Positions 46,315 to 56,074 are shown, counted from the stretch's first letter. The stretch: DNA of 57,352 nucleotides from Chloroflexota bacterium (GCA_017853275.1 JAFMJV010000014.1:1-57352); one strand, 5' to 3'. The notes: generated from the letters alone by a model not told the origin. Numbers and translations: made by a program.

Positions 46315-48656
46315 GCGGCACGGCGGCGACCCCGCTCCACCGCGCGCTCGGCGTCACGGACGAGGAGCTCGCCGCGATCGTGGAGCGGCTCGGGCGGGAC
46401 CCGAACGACCTCGAGCTCGCGATGTTCAGCGTGATGTGGAGCGAGCACTGCTCCTACAAGAGCAGCAAGCCCCTCCTGCGGACCCTCCCCACCGGCGGGG
46501 ACGATGTCGTCGCCGGACCCGGCGAGAACGCCGGCGTGATGAGCATCGGGGACGGCCTCGCGGTCGCCTTCAAGCTCGAATCGCACAACCACCCCAGCGC
46601 GGTCGAGCCCTACCAGGGCGCCGCCACGGGCGTCGGCGGCATCCTCCGCGACATCTTCACGATGGGCGCCCGCCCGATCGCGATCCTCGACGGCCTGAAG
46701 TTCGGCGACCCCGCCTCCCCGCGGACCCGCCACCTCGTCCGCGGCGTCGTCCGCGGCGTCGGCGGCTACGGGAACTGCGTCGGCGTCCCCACCGTGGGCG
46801 GCGAGCTCGTCTTCCACCCCTCCTACGCGGAGAACCCGCTCGTCAACGTGATGGCGGTCGGCCTCCTCGAGGAGCGCCTCCTCACGCTCGCGGCGGCCCC
46901 GGGGCCCGGGAACCTGTGCATCCTCTTCGGGAGCACCACCGGCCGGGACGGGATCGGCGGCGCGTCCATCCTTGCCAGCGCGACCTTCGGCGCGGAGGGG
47001 CAGCAGAAGCGCCCCACCGTCCAGGTCGGCGATCCCTTCGCGGAGAAGCTCCTCATCGAGGCGAGCCTCGAGCTCATCGAGCAGGGGCTCGTGGAGGGCC
47101 TCCAGGACCTCGGCGCGGCCGGGATCACCTGCGCCGTCTCGGAGACCGCGGACCGCGCGAAGACGGGGATCGCCGTCGACCTCGACGCGATCCCGCGGCG
47201 CGAGGAGGGGATGGAGCCCTTCGAGGTGATGATCAGCGAGTCGCAGGAGCGGATGCTCGCGGTCGTCCTCCCGGAGAAGGCAGAGGCCGTCCTCGCCGTC
47301 TGCCGCCGCTGGGGACTGCCTGCGGCCACGATCGGACGGGTCACGGCGGACGGGCTGATCACGATCGTCAGCGGCGGCATCGCGGACGACGGCAGCCCGC
47401 TCCCCGGGGCGCGCGTCCTCGCGCGGATCCCCGCCGCCGCGCTCACCTCGGATGCGATCGTCCATGCCCGCGTGGCGAGCGCGCCCACCCGGCGCCGCCC
47501 GGCACCCGCCCCCGGTCTCCCCGTCCGCCAGGCCGGAAGCCTCCCGGAGCGGGGGATGGACTCCGGCGCGGTCCTCCTCGCCCTCCTCGCGGATGCGAAC
47601 CTCGCCTCGCGCGCGTGGGTGACCCGGCAGTACGACGCCACGGTGGGCACGGATACGGTCGAGGCCTCCGAGCGCGCCGCCGGCGTCATCCGCGTGAAGG
47701 GGACCCGGAAGGGGCTCGTCATGGCCACGGACGCGAACGCGCGCGTGGGCCGGATCGACCCCTGGCTCGGTGCCGCGATGGCGGTCGCCGAGTGCGCCCG
47801 GAACATCGCCGTCACCGGCGCCCGCCCGCTCGGGGTGACGAACTGCCTGAACTACGGCTCGCCCGAGCGCCCGGAGGCCTTCTGGGAGCTCGGTGAGGGG
47901 GTGCGCGGGATCGCCGACGCCTGCCGCGCGCTCGGCCTCCCGGTCACGGGCGGGAACGTCAGCCTCTACAACGAATCGCTCGCCGGCGCGATCGCGCCCA
48001 CCGCGCAGATCGGGATCGTCGGGCTCCTCGACGAGCTCGACCTCCTCGTCCGGCCCGCCTTCCGGGCGGCGGGCGACGCGGTCGTCCTCCTCGGCAGCGG
48101 CGGAGCCGGGCTCGGTGGGTCGATCTACGCGGAGCTCGCGGGTATCGACCCGGACGATCCGCCCCCGGCGCTCGACCTCGCCGCCGAGGCCGCTCTCCTG
48201 CGGCTCCTCCGCGAGGCGGCGTCGGCGCGGCTCCTCCGCTCCGCCCAGGACGTGAGCGGTGGCGGCCTCGCGGTCGCCCTCGCGGAGTGCGCCTTCTGGG
48301 GCGGGATCGGCGCCGATTGCGCCGTCCCCCTCCATGCGTCGCCCGCGGACGACCTCTTCGGCGAGGCCCCCGGCCGCGTCGTCGCGAGCGTCGACCCGGC
48401 GCGGCTCGCGGAGCTCCGCGCGCTCGCCGAGCGCCACGGCGTCCCGCTCCGGCGGATCGGCACCACCGGTGGCGACCGGCTCCGGATCGCCCTCGGTGAC
48501 CCTGCCAGCGCGACCGCGGAGGAGGGGGCCGTCGCCGAGCACGGCGCCCTCGACCGCACGCTCGCCGAGCTGCGCGAGGCGTGGGAGCGCGGTCTCCCGC
48601 GTGCGCTCGGCGAGGACGCGGGCGACGTCGTGTCCGTCGCGTCGGAGGAGCGCTAG
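46311..48656 (+). CDS. purL: FGAM synthase subunit PurL (small type)
   Basis: Synthetase subunit of 781 residues, the small form that needs PurS and PurQ. It amidates FGAR to FGAM with ATP. Motifs: [74 protein letters not shown] and [19 protein letters not shown] 46311 lies within the purQ stop. TAG stop; purF starts three bases later. Confidence 0.97.
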   Translation: MSGTAATPLHRALGVTDEELAAIVERLGRDPNDLELAMFSVMWSEHCSYKSSKPLLRTLPTGGDDVVAGPGENAGVMSIGDGLAVAFKLESHNHPSAVEPYQGAATGVGGILRDIFTMGARPIAILDGLKFGDPASPRTRHLVRGVVRGVGGYGNCVGVPTVGGELVFHPSYAENPLVNVMAVGLLEERLLTLAAAPGPGNLCILFGSTTGRDGIGGASILASATFGAEGQQKRPTVQVGDPFAEKLLIEASLELIEQGLVEGLQDLGAAGITCAVSETADRAKTGIAVDLDAIPRREEGMEPFEVMISESQERMLAVVLPEKAEAVLAVCRRWGLPAATIGRVTADGLITIVSGGIADDGSPLPGARVLARIPAAALTSDAIVHARVASAPTRRRPAPAPGLPVRQAGSLPERGMDSGAVLLALLADANLASRAWVTRQYDATVGTDTVEASERAAGVIRVKGTRKGLVMATDANARVGRIDPWLGAAMAVAECARNIAVTGARPLGVTNCLNYGSPERPEAFWELGEGVRGIADACRALGLPVTGGNVSLYNESLAGAIAPTAQIGIVGLLDELDLLVRPAFRAAGDAVVLLGSGGAGLGGSIYAELAGIDPDDPPPALDLAAEAALLRLLREAASARLLRSAQDVSGGGLAVALAECAFWGGIGADCAVPLHASPADDLFGEAPGRVVASVDPARLAELRALAERHGVPLRRIGTTGGDRLRIALGDPASATAEEGAVAEHGALDRTLAELREAWERGLPRALGEDAGDVVSVASEER

Positions 48657-48658
48657 CG

Positions 48659-50161
48659 ATGTGCGGCGTCGTCGGCGTCCACGCGCCCGGCCAGGAGGCC
48701 GGGGCGATCGCCGCGCTCGGGCTCTTCGCCCTCCAGCACCGGGGCCAGGAATCGGCCGGGGTCGCGGTCGCCCACGGGGACGGCGTCCTCGTCTACAAGG
48801 ACCTCGGCCTCATCGCCCAGGTCCTGGACGAGCGCCGGATCGGGCCCCTCCACGGGGAGTCGGCGATCGCCCACTGCCGCTACTCCACGACCGGCTCCAC
48901 GCTCTGGGAGAACAGCCAGCCCACCTTCCGGATCGGCCCACGCCGGACCGTCGCCGTGGGCCACAACGGGAACCTCGTGAACACCCGCGAGCTTCTCGAG
49001 GGGCTCCCCGGCGGGCGGAGCCGGCTCGTCGGCACCACGGATACCGAGGTGCTCACCGCCCTCCTCGCCCAGGAGCCCGGCGAGGACCTCGTCGACGCGC
49101 TCCTCCACCTTCTCCCGCGCGTCCGCGGCGCCTATTCGCTCGTCCTCCTGGACGAGAAGCGGGTGATCGGCGTGCGCGACCCGCACGGCTTCCGTCCGCT
49201 CGTCCTCGGGCGGCTCCCCCTGGAGCCCGTCATCGCGGCGAGCGGGGGATCGGACCCGGCGGGGACGGCACGGCTCCCGTGGGCGGCAGGGGAGGAGCCC
49301 CCGGCGATGGGCGGGGGCTGGGTCCTCGCCTCGGAGAGCGCGGCCCTGGACATCCTCGGCGCGGAGGTCGTCCGGGACGTGGAGCCGGGCGAGATCGTCG
49401 TCCTCGGCGAGCCCGGGGGCCCGCGCTCGATCCGCTTCGCGGAGGGACGCGAGCACCTGTGCGTCTTCGAGCTCATCTACTTCGCGCGTCCGGATACCTA
49501 CCTGCTCGGCCGGAACCTCTACGAGGTGCGCCGGCGGATGGGCGAGGCGCTCGCCCGCGAGGCCCCGGCGGACGCGGATATGGTCATGCCCGTCCCGGAT
49601 ACCGGGGCGCCCGCCGCCGCGGGCTACGCGGAGGCGTCCGGGATCCCCTACCGGGAGGGGATGGTGAAGAACCGCTACGCGGGCCGGACCTTCATCCAGC
49701 CGAGCCAGGCGATGCGCCAGCGCGGCGTGAACATGAAGCTGAGCCCGCTCCGGGAGGAGGTCCGGGGGCGGCGGCTCGTCGTCGTGGACGATTCGATCGT
49801 GCGCGGGACGACGACCCGCCAGATCGTCTCGCTCCTGCGCCGCGCAGGGGCCGCCGAGGTCCACGTCCGGATCAGCGCTCCGCCGATCTACCACCCCTGC
49901 TTCTACGGCATCGACACCGCCGTGGAGACGGAGCTGATCGCAGCGCGGATGAGCGTGGAGGAGATCCGCGCCTTCACCGGGGCCGATTCGCTCGCCTACC
50001 TCTCGATCGGGGGCGTCCTCTCCGCGATCGACCTTCCCCGCGACCGCTTCTGCTTCGCCTGCTTCGACGGGAACTACCCGGTCCCCGTCCCCTACGACGT
50101 GGCGTCCCACAAGTTCGTCCTCGAGGAGGACGGGGTCCCCGCGAGCGGGGGCGCGCGGTGA
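48659..50161 (+). CDS. purF: amidophosphoribosyltransferase
   Basis: First committed step of purine synthesis: PRPP plus glutamine gives phosphoribosylamine. A 500-residue protein. The N-terminal nucleophile Cys follows the initiator Met directly (MCGVVGVHAPGQEA), so no propeptide is removed. LQHRGQESAGVAV and the PRPP loop VVVDDSIVRGTTTRQIV are intact. Four cysteines at the positions of an iron-sulfur cluster are present: LCVFELIYFARPD, IYHPCFYGID and RFCFACFDG. That is the Bacillus-type, oxygen-sensitive form. Confidence 0.97.
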   Translation: MCGVVGVHAPGQEAGAIAALGLFALQHRGQESAGVAVAHGDGVLVYKDLGLIAQVLDERRIGPLHGESAIAHCRYSTTGSTLWENSQPTFRIGPRRTVAVGHNGNLVNTRELLEGLPGGRSRLVGTTDTEVLTALLAQEPGEDLVDALLHLLPRVRGAYSLVLLDEKRVIGVRDPHGFRPLVLGRLPLEPVIAASGGSDPAGTARLPWAAGEEPPAMGGGWVLASESAALDILGAEVVRDVEPGEIVVLGEPGGPRSIRFAEGREHLCVFELIYFARPDTYLLGRNLYEVRRRMGEALAREAPADADMVMPVPDTGAPAAAGYAEASGIPYREGMVKNRYAGRTFIQPSQAMRQRGVNMKLSPLREEVRGRRLVVVDDSIVRGTTTRQIVSLLRRAGAAEVHVRISAPPIYHPCFYGIDTAVETELIAARMSVEEIRAFTGADSLAYLSIGGVLSAIDLPRDRFCFACFDGNYPVPVPYDVASHKFVLEEDGVPASGGAR

Positions 50162-51282
50162 GCAGCGGCGAGCCGGCGCGCGCGGCCTACGCGGCGGCGG
50201 GGGTGGACGTGGCCGCGGGCGACCGCGCCGTGGAGCTCCTCCGGGAGCGGATCACCGCCGCGGGGGCGGCCGGCCGCGATCTGCTCGGCGGCCTCGGCGG
50301 CTTCGGGGCGGCGCTCGAGCTGCCCCCGGGCTACACCCGCCCCGTCATCGTCAGCGCCACGGACGGCGTGGGGACGAAGACCGAGATCGCGCGCCGCACC
50401 GGGAGGCGCGGGACGATCGGCCAGGACCTCGTCGCGATGTGTGTGGACGACCTCGTCTGCCACGGCGCGGCCCCCTTCGCCTTCCTCGACTACCTCGCCG
50501 TCGGCAGGCTCGACCCCGTCGCGGTCGCCGAGCTCGTGGGCGGGATCGCGGATGGCTGCGCGATCGCCGGCTGCGCGCTCGTGGGCGGAGAGACCGCGGA
50601 GCACCCCGGCCTGATGGAGGACGACGCCTTCGACCTCGCGGGCTTCGCGATCGGGATCGTGGAGCGCGACCGTCTCCTGGACGGGAGCGCGACCCGCGCC
50701 GGGGATGCGGTGATCGGGATCGCGGCCTCCGGGCTCCACGCGAACGGCTACTCGCTCGTCCGACGCCTCTTCGCGGAGATCCCGCTCGAGACCCCCTTTG
50801 CGGAGGTCGTCACCCGCGTCCTCGGGGCGCCCGCGGCGGCGGACCTTGCGCCGGCGGACCGTGCGGCCACGCTCGGCGAGGTCCTCCTCCGCCCCACCCG
50901 GATCTACGCGCCCGCGATCCTCACCCTGCGCGAGGCGCTCGCCGTCCACGGGCGTGGGCTCGCCGGCGTCGCCCACATCACCGGGGGCGGCCTCCCGGGG
51001 AACCTGCCACGCGCGCTGGCCGCCGGCCTCGGGGCCGTGGTGGACCCTGCGAGCTGGCCGGTCCCGGCGGAGATGCGCGTCCTTGCCGCGCTCGGCGGCA
51101 TCGGCGGCCCGGAGCTGCGCGCGACGCTGAACGCGGGGATCGGGATGACGGTCGTCGTCGACCCGGTGGCCGCGGCGCCGGCCCTCCGGCACCTGGCAGC
51201 GGCCGGGCTCGCTGCCTGGATGATCGGGAGCGTGGAAGCGGTCGCCGCCGATGGGCCGCGCTACCGGGAGCCTGCCGGGTGA
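50158..51282 (+). CDS. purM: AIR synthetase
   Basis: Closes the imidazole ring: FGAM plus ATP gives AIR. 374 residues. Family segments: AAGVDVAAGDRAVELLRERI, SATDGVGTKTEIA, MCVDDLVCHGAAPFAFLDYL, LVGGETAEHPGLM, and VAHITGGGLPGNLPRAL. GTG 50158 overlaps the purF stop. A GTGA overlap joins it to the PurN-PurH fusion. Confidence 0.97.
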   Translation: MSSGEPARAAYAAAGVDVAAGDRAVELLRERITAAGAAGRDLLGGLGGFGAALELPPGYTRPVIVSATDGVGTKTEIARRTGRRGTIGQDLVAMCVDDLVCHGAAPFAFLDYLAVGRLDPVAVAELVGGIADGCAIAGCALVGGETAEHPGLMEDDAFDLAGFAIGIVERDRLLDGSATRAGDAVIGIAASGLHANGYSLVRRLFAEIPLETPFAEVVTRVLGAPAAADLAPADRAATLGEVLLRPTRIYAPAILTLREALAVHGRGLAGVAHITGGGLPGNLPRALAAGLGAVVDPASWPVPAEMRVLAALGGIGGPELRATLNAGIGMTVVVDPVAAAPALRHLAAAGLAAWMIGSVEAVAADGPRYREPAG

Positions 51283-53477
51283 GCGGGGTGCGGATCGCGG
51301 TCGCCGTCTCCGGGACGGGGAGCAACCTGCGTGCCCTCCTCGCGGCGCAGGCGCGCGGGCTCCTCGGCGGGGAGATCGTCCTCGTCCTCGCGGACCGTCC
51401 CTGTGCGGCCCTCGAGCTTGCCCGGGAAGCCGGGGTGCGGACGCTCGTCCTTCCGCTCGCCGAGCATGCGGACCGGGCCGGCTGGGACCGGGCGGTCGCC
51501 CGCGCGCTCGGGACGGCGGGTGCGGACCTCGTCGTCCTTGCGGGCTTCATGCGCGTCCTCGGTCCGGCGGTGACGGACGCCTTCCCGGGACGGATCCTCA
51601 ACGTCCACCCCAGCCTCCTGCCCTCCTTCCCGGGCGCCGACGCGGTCGGTGACGCGCTCGCCGCAGGCGTGGCGGTCACCGGGGTCACGGTCCACCTCGT
51701 GGATGCGACGCTGGACGGCGGACCGATCGTGGCCCAGGAGGCGCTCCCCGTCCTCCCCGGCGAGTCGCGCGCGGACCTCGAGTCGCGCCTCCACGCGGTG
51801 GAGCACCGCCTCCTGCCGCGCTGCGTCGCGCTCGCCGCCGCCGGGGCGCTTTCCGTGGCTGGGGGGCGTGTCGCCATCGACGCGGGGATCGCCGCCGAGC
51901 TGCCGGCGCCCCGGCGCGCCCTCCTCTCGATGTCCGACAAGACCGGCCTGCCGGAGCTCGCGCACGGCCTCGCGGCGCTCGGCTTCGAGCTCGTCTCCAC
52001 CGGCGGGACCGCGGCGGCCATCCGCGCCGCGGGCCTCCCGGTCACGGATGTCGCGGCGGTCACCGGCGTCCCGGAGATGCTGGACGGCCGGGTGAAGACG
52101 CTCCACCCCCGGATCCATGGCGGGATCCTCGCCGACCGGCGCCGCGCGGATCACCGCGCGCAGCTCGCGGCCGCGGCGATCGCCCCCTTCTCGCTCATCG
52201 CGGTGACCCTCTACCGCTTCGCGGAGGCGGCAGCGCGGCCGGGGATCGCCCTGGACGGTCTCATCGAGGAGATCGACATCGGCGGCCCGTCGCTCGTCCG
52301 TGCCGCGGCCAAGAACCATGCGAGCGTGGCGATCCTCACCGATCCCGCCCAGATCCCGGTCGTCCTCGAAGAGCTCGCCGAGACGGGCGAGGTCTCCGAG
52401 CCGACCCGGCGCCGCCTCGCGGTCGCGGCCTATGCGCTCACCGCGGCCTATGACGCGACGATCGTCCGGGCGCTCGGCCCGCGGCTCCTGCCGCCCGGTG
52501 GTCCCGGCGAGGAGCGGCTCCCGGCCCGCCTCGGCCTCTCGCTCGAGCGGGCCGACCTTCTGCGCTACGGGGAGAACCCCCACCAGGCGGCTGCCGTCTA
52601 CCTCGACCCGGCGGCGGATCCGGACGCGGGCCCCTTCGCCCGGGCGGTCGCCCCGCTCCAGGGGAAGGCGCTCAGCTACAACAACCTTCTCGATGCCGCG
52701 GCCGCCGCAGGGGTCGCCCGGGACCTCCGCGGGCACGGGATCGCGATCATCAAGCACGGGAACCCGTGCGGCGCCGCCGAAGGGCCCGATCCGCTCGCGG
52801 CGTGGGAGCAGGCGCTCGCGGGCGACCCGGTCTCCGCCTTCGGCGGGGTCGTGGCGATCCGGGGCCCGGTGGAGGCGGCGCTCGCGGAGCGGCTCGCCGG
52901 GATCTTCCTCGAGGTGATCGTCGCGGAGCGCTTCGCCCCGGCCGCGCGGGAGATCCTCGCCGCGAAGAGCGGTCTCCGGCTCCTGGAGGACCCCTCGATC
53001 GTCCGCCCGGCCCCGCCGGCCGTGGAGCTCCGGAGCGCGGGCGGCGCGCTTCTCGCCACGGATGCGGACACCGCCCCGGATGATCCCGCTGCCTGGCGGG
53101 TCGCCACCGCCCGCCCGCCCACGGAGATGGAGCGGCGGGATCTCGATCTCGCGTGGCGCCTCGTGCGGCACGTCAAGTCGAATGCGATCGTCGTCGTCCG
53201 GGACGGCGCGCTCGCGGGTACGGGGGCGGGGCAGATGAGCCGCGTGGACAGCGCGCGGATCGCGGTCGCGAAGGCGGGCCCGGAGCGCGTGACCGGGGCG
53301 GTCGCCGCCTCCGATGCCTTCTTCCCCTTCCCGGACGGTCTCGAGGTGCTCGCGGCTGCCGGTGTGACCGCGATCGTCCAGCCCGGCGGAAGCCAGCGGG
53401 ACGCGGAGGTGATCGCCGCCGCGGACCAGGCCGGGATCGCGATGCTCCTCACGGGGACCCGCCACTTCCGCCATTGA
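51279..53477 (+). CDS. purH: PurN-PurH fusion: GAR transformylase, AICAR transformylase and IMP cyclohydrolase
   Basis: One uninterrupted frame of 732 residues. Residues about 1-200 are PurN: VAVSGTGSNLRALLAAQARG, FMRVLGPAVTDAFPGRILNV, active-site HPSLLPSFPG and the Asp in HLVDATLDGGPIVAQE. Residues about 208-732 are PurH: the IMP cyclohydrolase part (LLSMSDKTGLPELAHGLAAL, GRVKTLHPRIHGGIL, EIDIGGPSLVRAAAKNH), then the AICAR transformylase part (RYGENPHQAAAVYL, LSYNNLLDAAAAAGVA, KHGNPCGAA, GQMSRVDSA). There is no stop or obvious ribosome site at the join. Both folate-dependent steps and the ring closure are therefore in one protein. Last gene of the purine operon. Confidence 0.95.
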   Translation: MSGVRIAVAVSGTGSNLRALLAAQARGLLGGEIVLVLADRPCAALELAREAGVRTLVLPLAEHADRAGWDRAVARALGTAGADLVVLAGFMRVLGPAVTDAFPGRILNVHPSLLPSFPGADAVGDALAAGVAVTGVTVHLVDATLDGGPIVAQEALPVLPGESRADLESRLHAVEHRLLPRCVALAAAGALSVAGGRVAIDAGIAAELPAPRRALLSMSDKTGLPELAHGLAALGFELVSTGGTAAAIRAAGLPVTDVAAVTGVPEMLDGRVKTLHPRIHGGILADRRRADHRAQLAAAAIAPFSLIAVTLYRFAEAAARPGIALDGLIEEIDIGGPSLVRAAAKNHASVAILTDPAQIPVVLEELAETGEVSEPTRRRLAVAAYALTAAYDATIVRALGPRLLPPGGPGEERLPARLGLSLERADLLRYGENPHQAAAVYLDPAADPDAGPFARAVAPLQGKALSYNNLLDAAAAAGVARDLRGHGIAIIKHGNPCGAAEGPDPLAAWEQALAGDPVSAFGGVVAIRGPVEAALAERLAGIFLEVIVAERFAPAAREILAAKSGLRLLEDPSIVRPAPPAVELRSAGGALLATDADTAPDDPAAWRVATARPPTEMERRDLDLAWRLVRHVKSNAIVVVRDGALAGTGAGQMSRVDSARIAVAKAGPERVTGAVAASDAFFPFPDGLEVLAAAGVTAIVQPGGSQRDAEVIAAADQAGIAMLLTGTRHFRH

Positions 53478-53563
53478 GCCGGTCCGGCCGGGCCGGACGG
53501 CCGGTGCGTGCGGTCGCTCCGGCGGGGCAGGATGCGGGGAGGATCCCGCAGGAGGACCACCCG

Positions 53564-53884
53564 ATGGATGCCCGTCACGAGACTCCGCCCGACCCGGCCG
53601 CCGGCGTGCCCGGCAGGAGCCCCGGCTTCGATGCCGCGGCGATGGCCGCCCAGCTCCAGGCGATGATCGACCAGGTGGCGCGGGTGAGCGCACCCGCCCT
53701 GCGCGTCGTCGCGGTGAAGGCGGCCGAGCTCGCCGTCGCCGCGGGGGAGCACGCCGGGCCGATCGCCCGGGGGATCGCGGACCGGACCGATGAGGCCGGC
53801 CGGGCGCTTGCCCGCGAGGCCGCCGCCTTCGCCGCCGCGCACCGTGCCGCGCCGCCGACCCCCGAGGAGGAGCCCCCGCCCTGA
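53564..53884 (+). CDS. small Ala-rich helical protein, function unknown
   Basis: A 106-residue protein. The ATG at 53564 has GGAGG eight bases upstream (53551-53555). After a polar start it is one long Ala-rich amphipathic stretch (MAAQLQAMIDQVARVSAPAL, VKAAELAVAAGEHAGPIARG, DEAGRALAREAAAFAAAHRA), probably helical and perhaps coiled, and ends in an acidic PPTPEEEPPP tail. No domain recognised. It follows the purine operon by 86 bases. In that gap the only structure I see is GC-rich dyads such as TCCGG/CCGGA. A terminator hairpin follows the gene. Confidence 0.65.
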   Translation: MDARHETPPDPAAGVPGRSPGFDAAAMAAQLQAMIDQVARVSAPALRVVAVKAAELAVAAGEHAGPIARGIADRTDEAGRALAREAAAFAAAHRAAPPTPEEEPPP

Positions 53885-53905
53885 TCGCCTCCCGGGGGGG
53901 GAAAG

Positions 53906-53937
53906 GACGACGGCCGGCCGGATGCCCGGCCGTCGTC
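53906..53937 (+). terminator. terminator hairpin after the Ala-rich protein gene
   Basis: GACGACGGCCGG (53906-53917) pairs perfectly with CCGGCCGTCGTC (53926-53937), loop of eight bases, then GTCTGTTCGTCGTCT. It lies in the 90-base convergent gap between the 106-residue gene and the DVEGH gene at 53975, and its symmetry could serve both strands. Confidence 0.6.
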
Positions 53938-53974
53938 GTCTGTTCGTCGTCTCGCCGGCGCCGCCGGCGCGGGG

Positions 53975-54160
53975 TCAGCGGCCGCGGAGCCGGTCGCGCA
54001 GCCCGCGCGACTTCCCCTCCTGCTCCTTGATCTGGGCCTGCCGGATGCGCACGGACGCCTTGGGGTCCGTCACCCCGAGGAAGAGGTTGTGGCCCTCGAC
54101 ATCCTGCTCCTCGGTCTCGCCGAGCGGCTTCGTCGTCTTCTCGTCCTTGCCAGCGGCCAT
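53975..54160 (-). CDS. small acidic protein with one DVEGH motif
   Basis: A 61-residue protein. The N-terminal part is Lys/Thr/Glu-rich and leads to EEQDVEGHNLFLG (DVEGH at 20-24). After that comes TDPKASVRIRQAQIKEQEGK and an Arg-rich tail (RGLRDRLRGR). ATG 54160 has GGAGG six bases upstream. No signal peptide and no known domain. The DVEGH motif occurs three times in the protein at 57061, about 3 kb away, which argues that both are real and related. The gene is divergent from the MFS-cNMP transporter gene. A TTGACA is present on this strand at 54275-54270 but lacks a good -10 box. Confidence 0.75.
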   Translation of the reverse strand: MAAGKDEKTTKPLGETEEQDVEGHNLFLGVTDPKASVRIRQAQIKEQEGKSRGLRDRLRGR

Positions 54161-54349
54161 CGGAAGCCTCCGTCCTGTGGGAGCCCGGCGTCCAGGCGGC
54201 CGAGCGTGCCGTCCGCGCGATGATGACGGAGACGGCGATGCAGGGAAGCGTCGCGGGCGACAACGTCCCTGTCAACCCCGCGACAGGCCACGTCGCGGCC
54301 GCCCGTGCTGCCGTAGACTGCACAGGTCACGCCACAGGAGGGAGGACGG

Positions 54350-56074
54350 ATGCGCGGTCTCGTCGTCGCATACCGCCGTGTCTTCTCGAACGGCCCGCTG
54401 ACCCGTCTGATGGCGGGAGAGTTCGTCTCCTCGATCGGCGACTGGGTCTACCTCGTCGCCCTCCTTGCGCTCGTCTACGAGGCCACCGGGGGCGACCCGG
54501 TCCTCCTCGGTGCGGTGGGGGCGATCCGGATCCTCCCGTACGTCTTTCTCAGCGTCCCGGCGGGGATCCTTGCGGACCGGGTGGACCGGCGCCTCATCCT
54601 CATCGTCACGGATGTCGGCCGGGCGGCGATCATGGGCCTCCTCGCCCTCCTCGCCCTCACGGACGCGGACGCCACCCTCCTCATCGCCCTCACCCTCGCG
54701 GCGACCTGCCTCTCCGCGTTCTTCGGTCCCGCGATCGGCTCCTATCTCCCGAGCCTCGTGAAGGACGAGGCGGACCTCGGCCCGGCGAACAGCGTCTATG
54801 CGTCGCTGGACACCCTCGCCCTGGTGATCGGCCCCGCGATCGGCGGGCTCGTCCTCGGCCTCAGCGGCAGCTTCGTCGTCGCCTTCGCGCTGAACGCGGC
54901 GAGCTTCGTCTTCGTCAGCCTCATCCTGTGGCGGCTCCCGGCATCCCGCGCGGCGCGGCCCGGGGAGGTCGCGCCCGCCGCCGCAGCGGCGGCGGAAGGG
55001 GAGGGCGATCCCGGCGCCGAGCTCGAGGGGGCCACCGAGCCCGAGCCGGCGCCCGAGCCCTTCCGCTGGTCGTCGATCCGCGTCCCGCTCGCCGGCATCC
55101 TCCTCTACGACATGGTGGAGTCCTTCGTCTTCGGGATGATGGGCGTCCTCACCGTCTATATCGCGTACGAGATCTTCGCCCCGGGGGATGTGGCGGCCGG
55201 GGACAACATCCTCGCCGCGCTCAACTCGGCGGTCGGGATCGGCGGCCTGGTCGGCGCCGTCCTCGCGGGGATCCTCGTGACGCGCCGCCGCGTCGCGCCA
55301 CCGCTCCTCATCGGGTTCGGGATGACCGGGATCGCGCTCGCCCTCCTCGGCACCGGCGGCGCGGTGCCGATCGCGATGCTCGCGATGGCGGCGACCTCCC
55401 TCGGCTCCCTCCTCACGAGCGTCGTCGGCGGGACCCTCTTCCAGCGGATGGTCCCGGACCATGCGCGGGGCCGGGCGATCGGCTCGCTCGGCACGGTGAT
55501 CATGCTGATCTACACCGCCGGGGCCTTCCTCGGGCCCTCGCTCGCCGCCACCTTCGGGCTCGAGATCGTCCTCTTCGGAGCGGCAGCGGCCGTCTTCGGC
55601 GCGGGCATCGTCGCCGTCCTCCTCCTCGGTCCCTGGGGGACCCAGCCGGTGCCGCCGGATCCGGACCGCGAGCGGCTCGCCGCTCTCCCGATCCTCGCCG
55701 GCCTCCCCCCGGCGCGGATCGAGGCCGCCCTCTCCCGGGCGAAGGTGGTCAAGGTGCGCGCGGGCCAGGTGGTCATCCGCCAGGGGGACGTCGCGGACCG
55801 CTTCTACGTCCTGGCGGAGGGTGAGGTCGAGGTGACCCAGGTCCCGGCCGAGGGCGGCGCGGCCCGGGTCCTGCGACGGATGGGCGCCGGCGAATCGTTC
55901 GGGGAGATCGGGCTTCTCGCGGGGTCACCGCGGACGGCCACCGTGACCGCGGTCGCCGATGGGCGGCTCGTGGCGCTCCGCAAGGACGATTTCCTCGCCC
56001 TTGTCGGAGGTGCGGGGATCACCTTCCCCTTCCTCGAGGCGCACCGGGGTGGAGGGATCGCCCCCGGCTCCTGA
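54350..56074 (+). CDS. MFS transporter with C-terminal cyclic-nucleotide-binding domain
   Basis: A 574-residue fusion. Residues about 1-430 are an MFS exporter of the MFS_3 type: about 12 helices, the loop-2/3 motif GILADRVDRRLILIVTDVGR, and an acidic Ala/Glu/Pro central loop (about 200-235). Residues about 444-560 are a Crp-like cNMP domain: LAALPILAGLPPARIEAALS, VVIRQGDVADRFYVLAEGEV, then the phosphate-binding cassette FGEIGLLAGSPRTATV with its Glu and Arg. Transport may thus be gated by cAMP or a related ligand; this is inference. ATG 54350 has GGAGGGAGGAC upstream. Substrate unknown; it lies between two DVEGH genes. Confidence 0.9.
   Translation: MRGLVVAYRRVFSNGPLTRLMAGEFVSSIGDWVYLVALLALVYEATGGDPVLLGAVGAIRILPYVFLSVPAGILADRVDRRLILIVTDVGRAAIMGLLALLALTDADATLLIALTLAATCLSAFFGPAIGSYLPSLVKDEADLGPANSVYASLDTLALVIGPAIGGLVLGLSGSFVVAFALNAASFVFVSLILWRLPASRAARPGEVAPAAAAAAEGEGDPGAELEGATEPEPAPEPFRWSSIRVPLAGILLYDMVESFVFGMMGVLTVYIAYEIFAPGDVAAGDNILAALNSAVGIGGLVGAVLAGILVTRRRVAPPLLIGFGMTGIALALLGTGGAVPIAMLAMAATSLGSLLTSVVGGTLFQRMVPDHARGRAIGSLGTVIMLIYTAGAFLGPSLAATFGLEIVLFGAAAAVFGAGIVAVLLLGPWGTQPVPPDPDRERLAALPILAGLPPARIEAALSRAKVVKVRAGQVVIRQGDVADRFYVLAEGEVEVTQVPAEGGAARVLRRMGAGESFGEIGLLAGSPRTATVTAVADGRLVALRKDDFLALVGGAGITFPFLEAHRGGGIAPGS

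Noticed and set aside
51870-51960. PurN-PurH fusion as a sequencing frameshift
   Set aside because: Both domains are in the same frame with no shift needed, and the linker has normal codon use. Only a missed stop could separate them.
54247-54275. TTGACA at 54275-54270 (minus) as a firm promoter of the 61-residue gene
   Set aside because: At 16-18 bases from it there is no TAnnnT-like -10 hexamer, so I mention it in the gene entry but do not call it.
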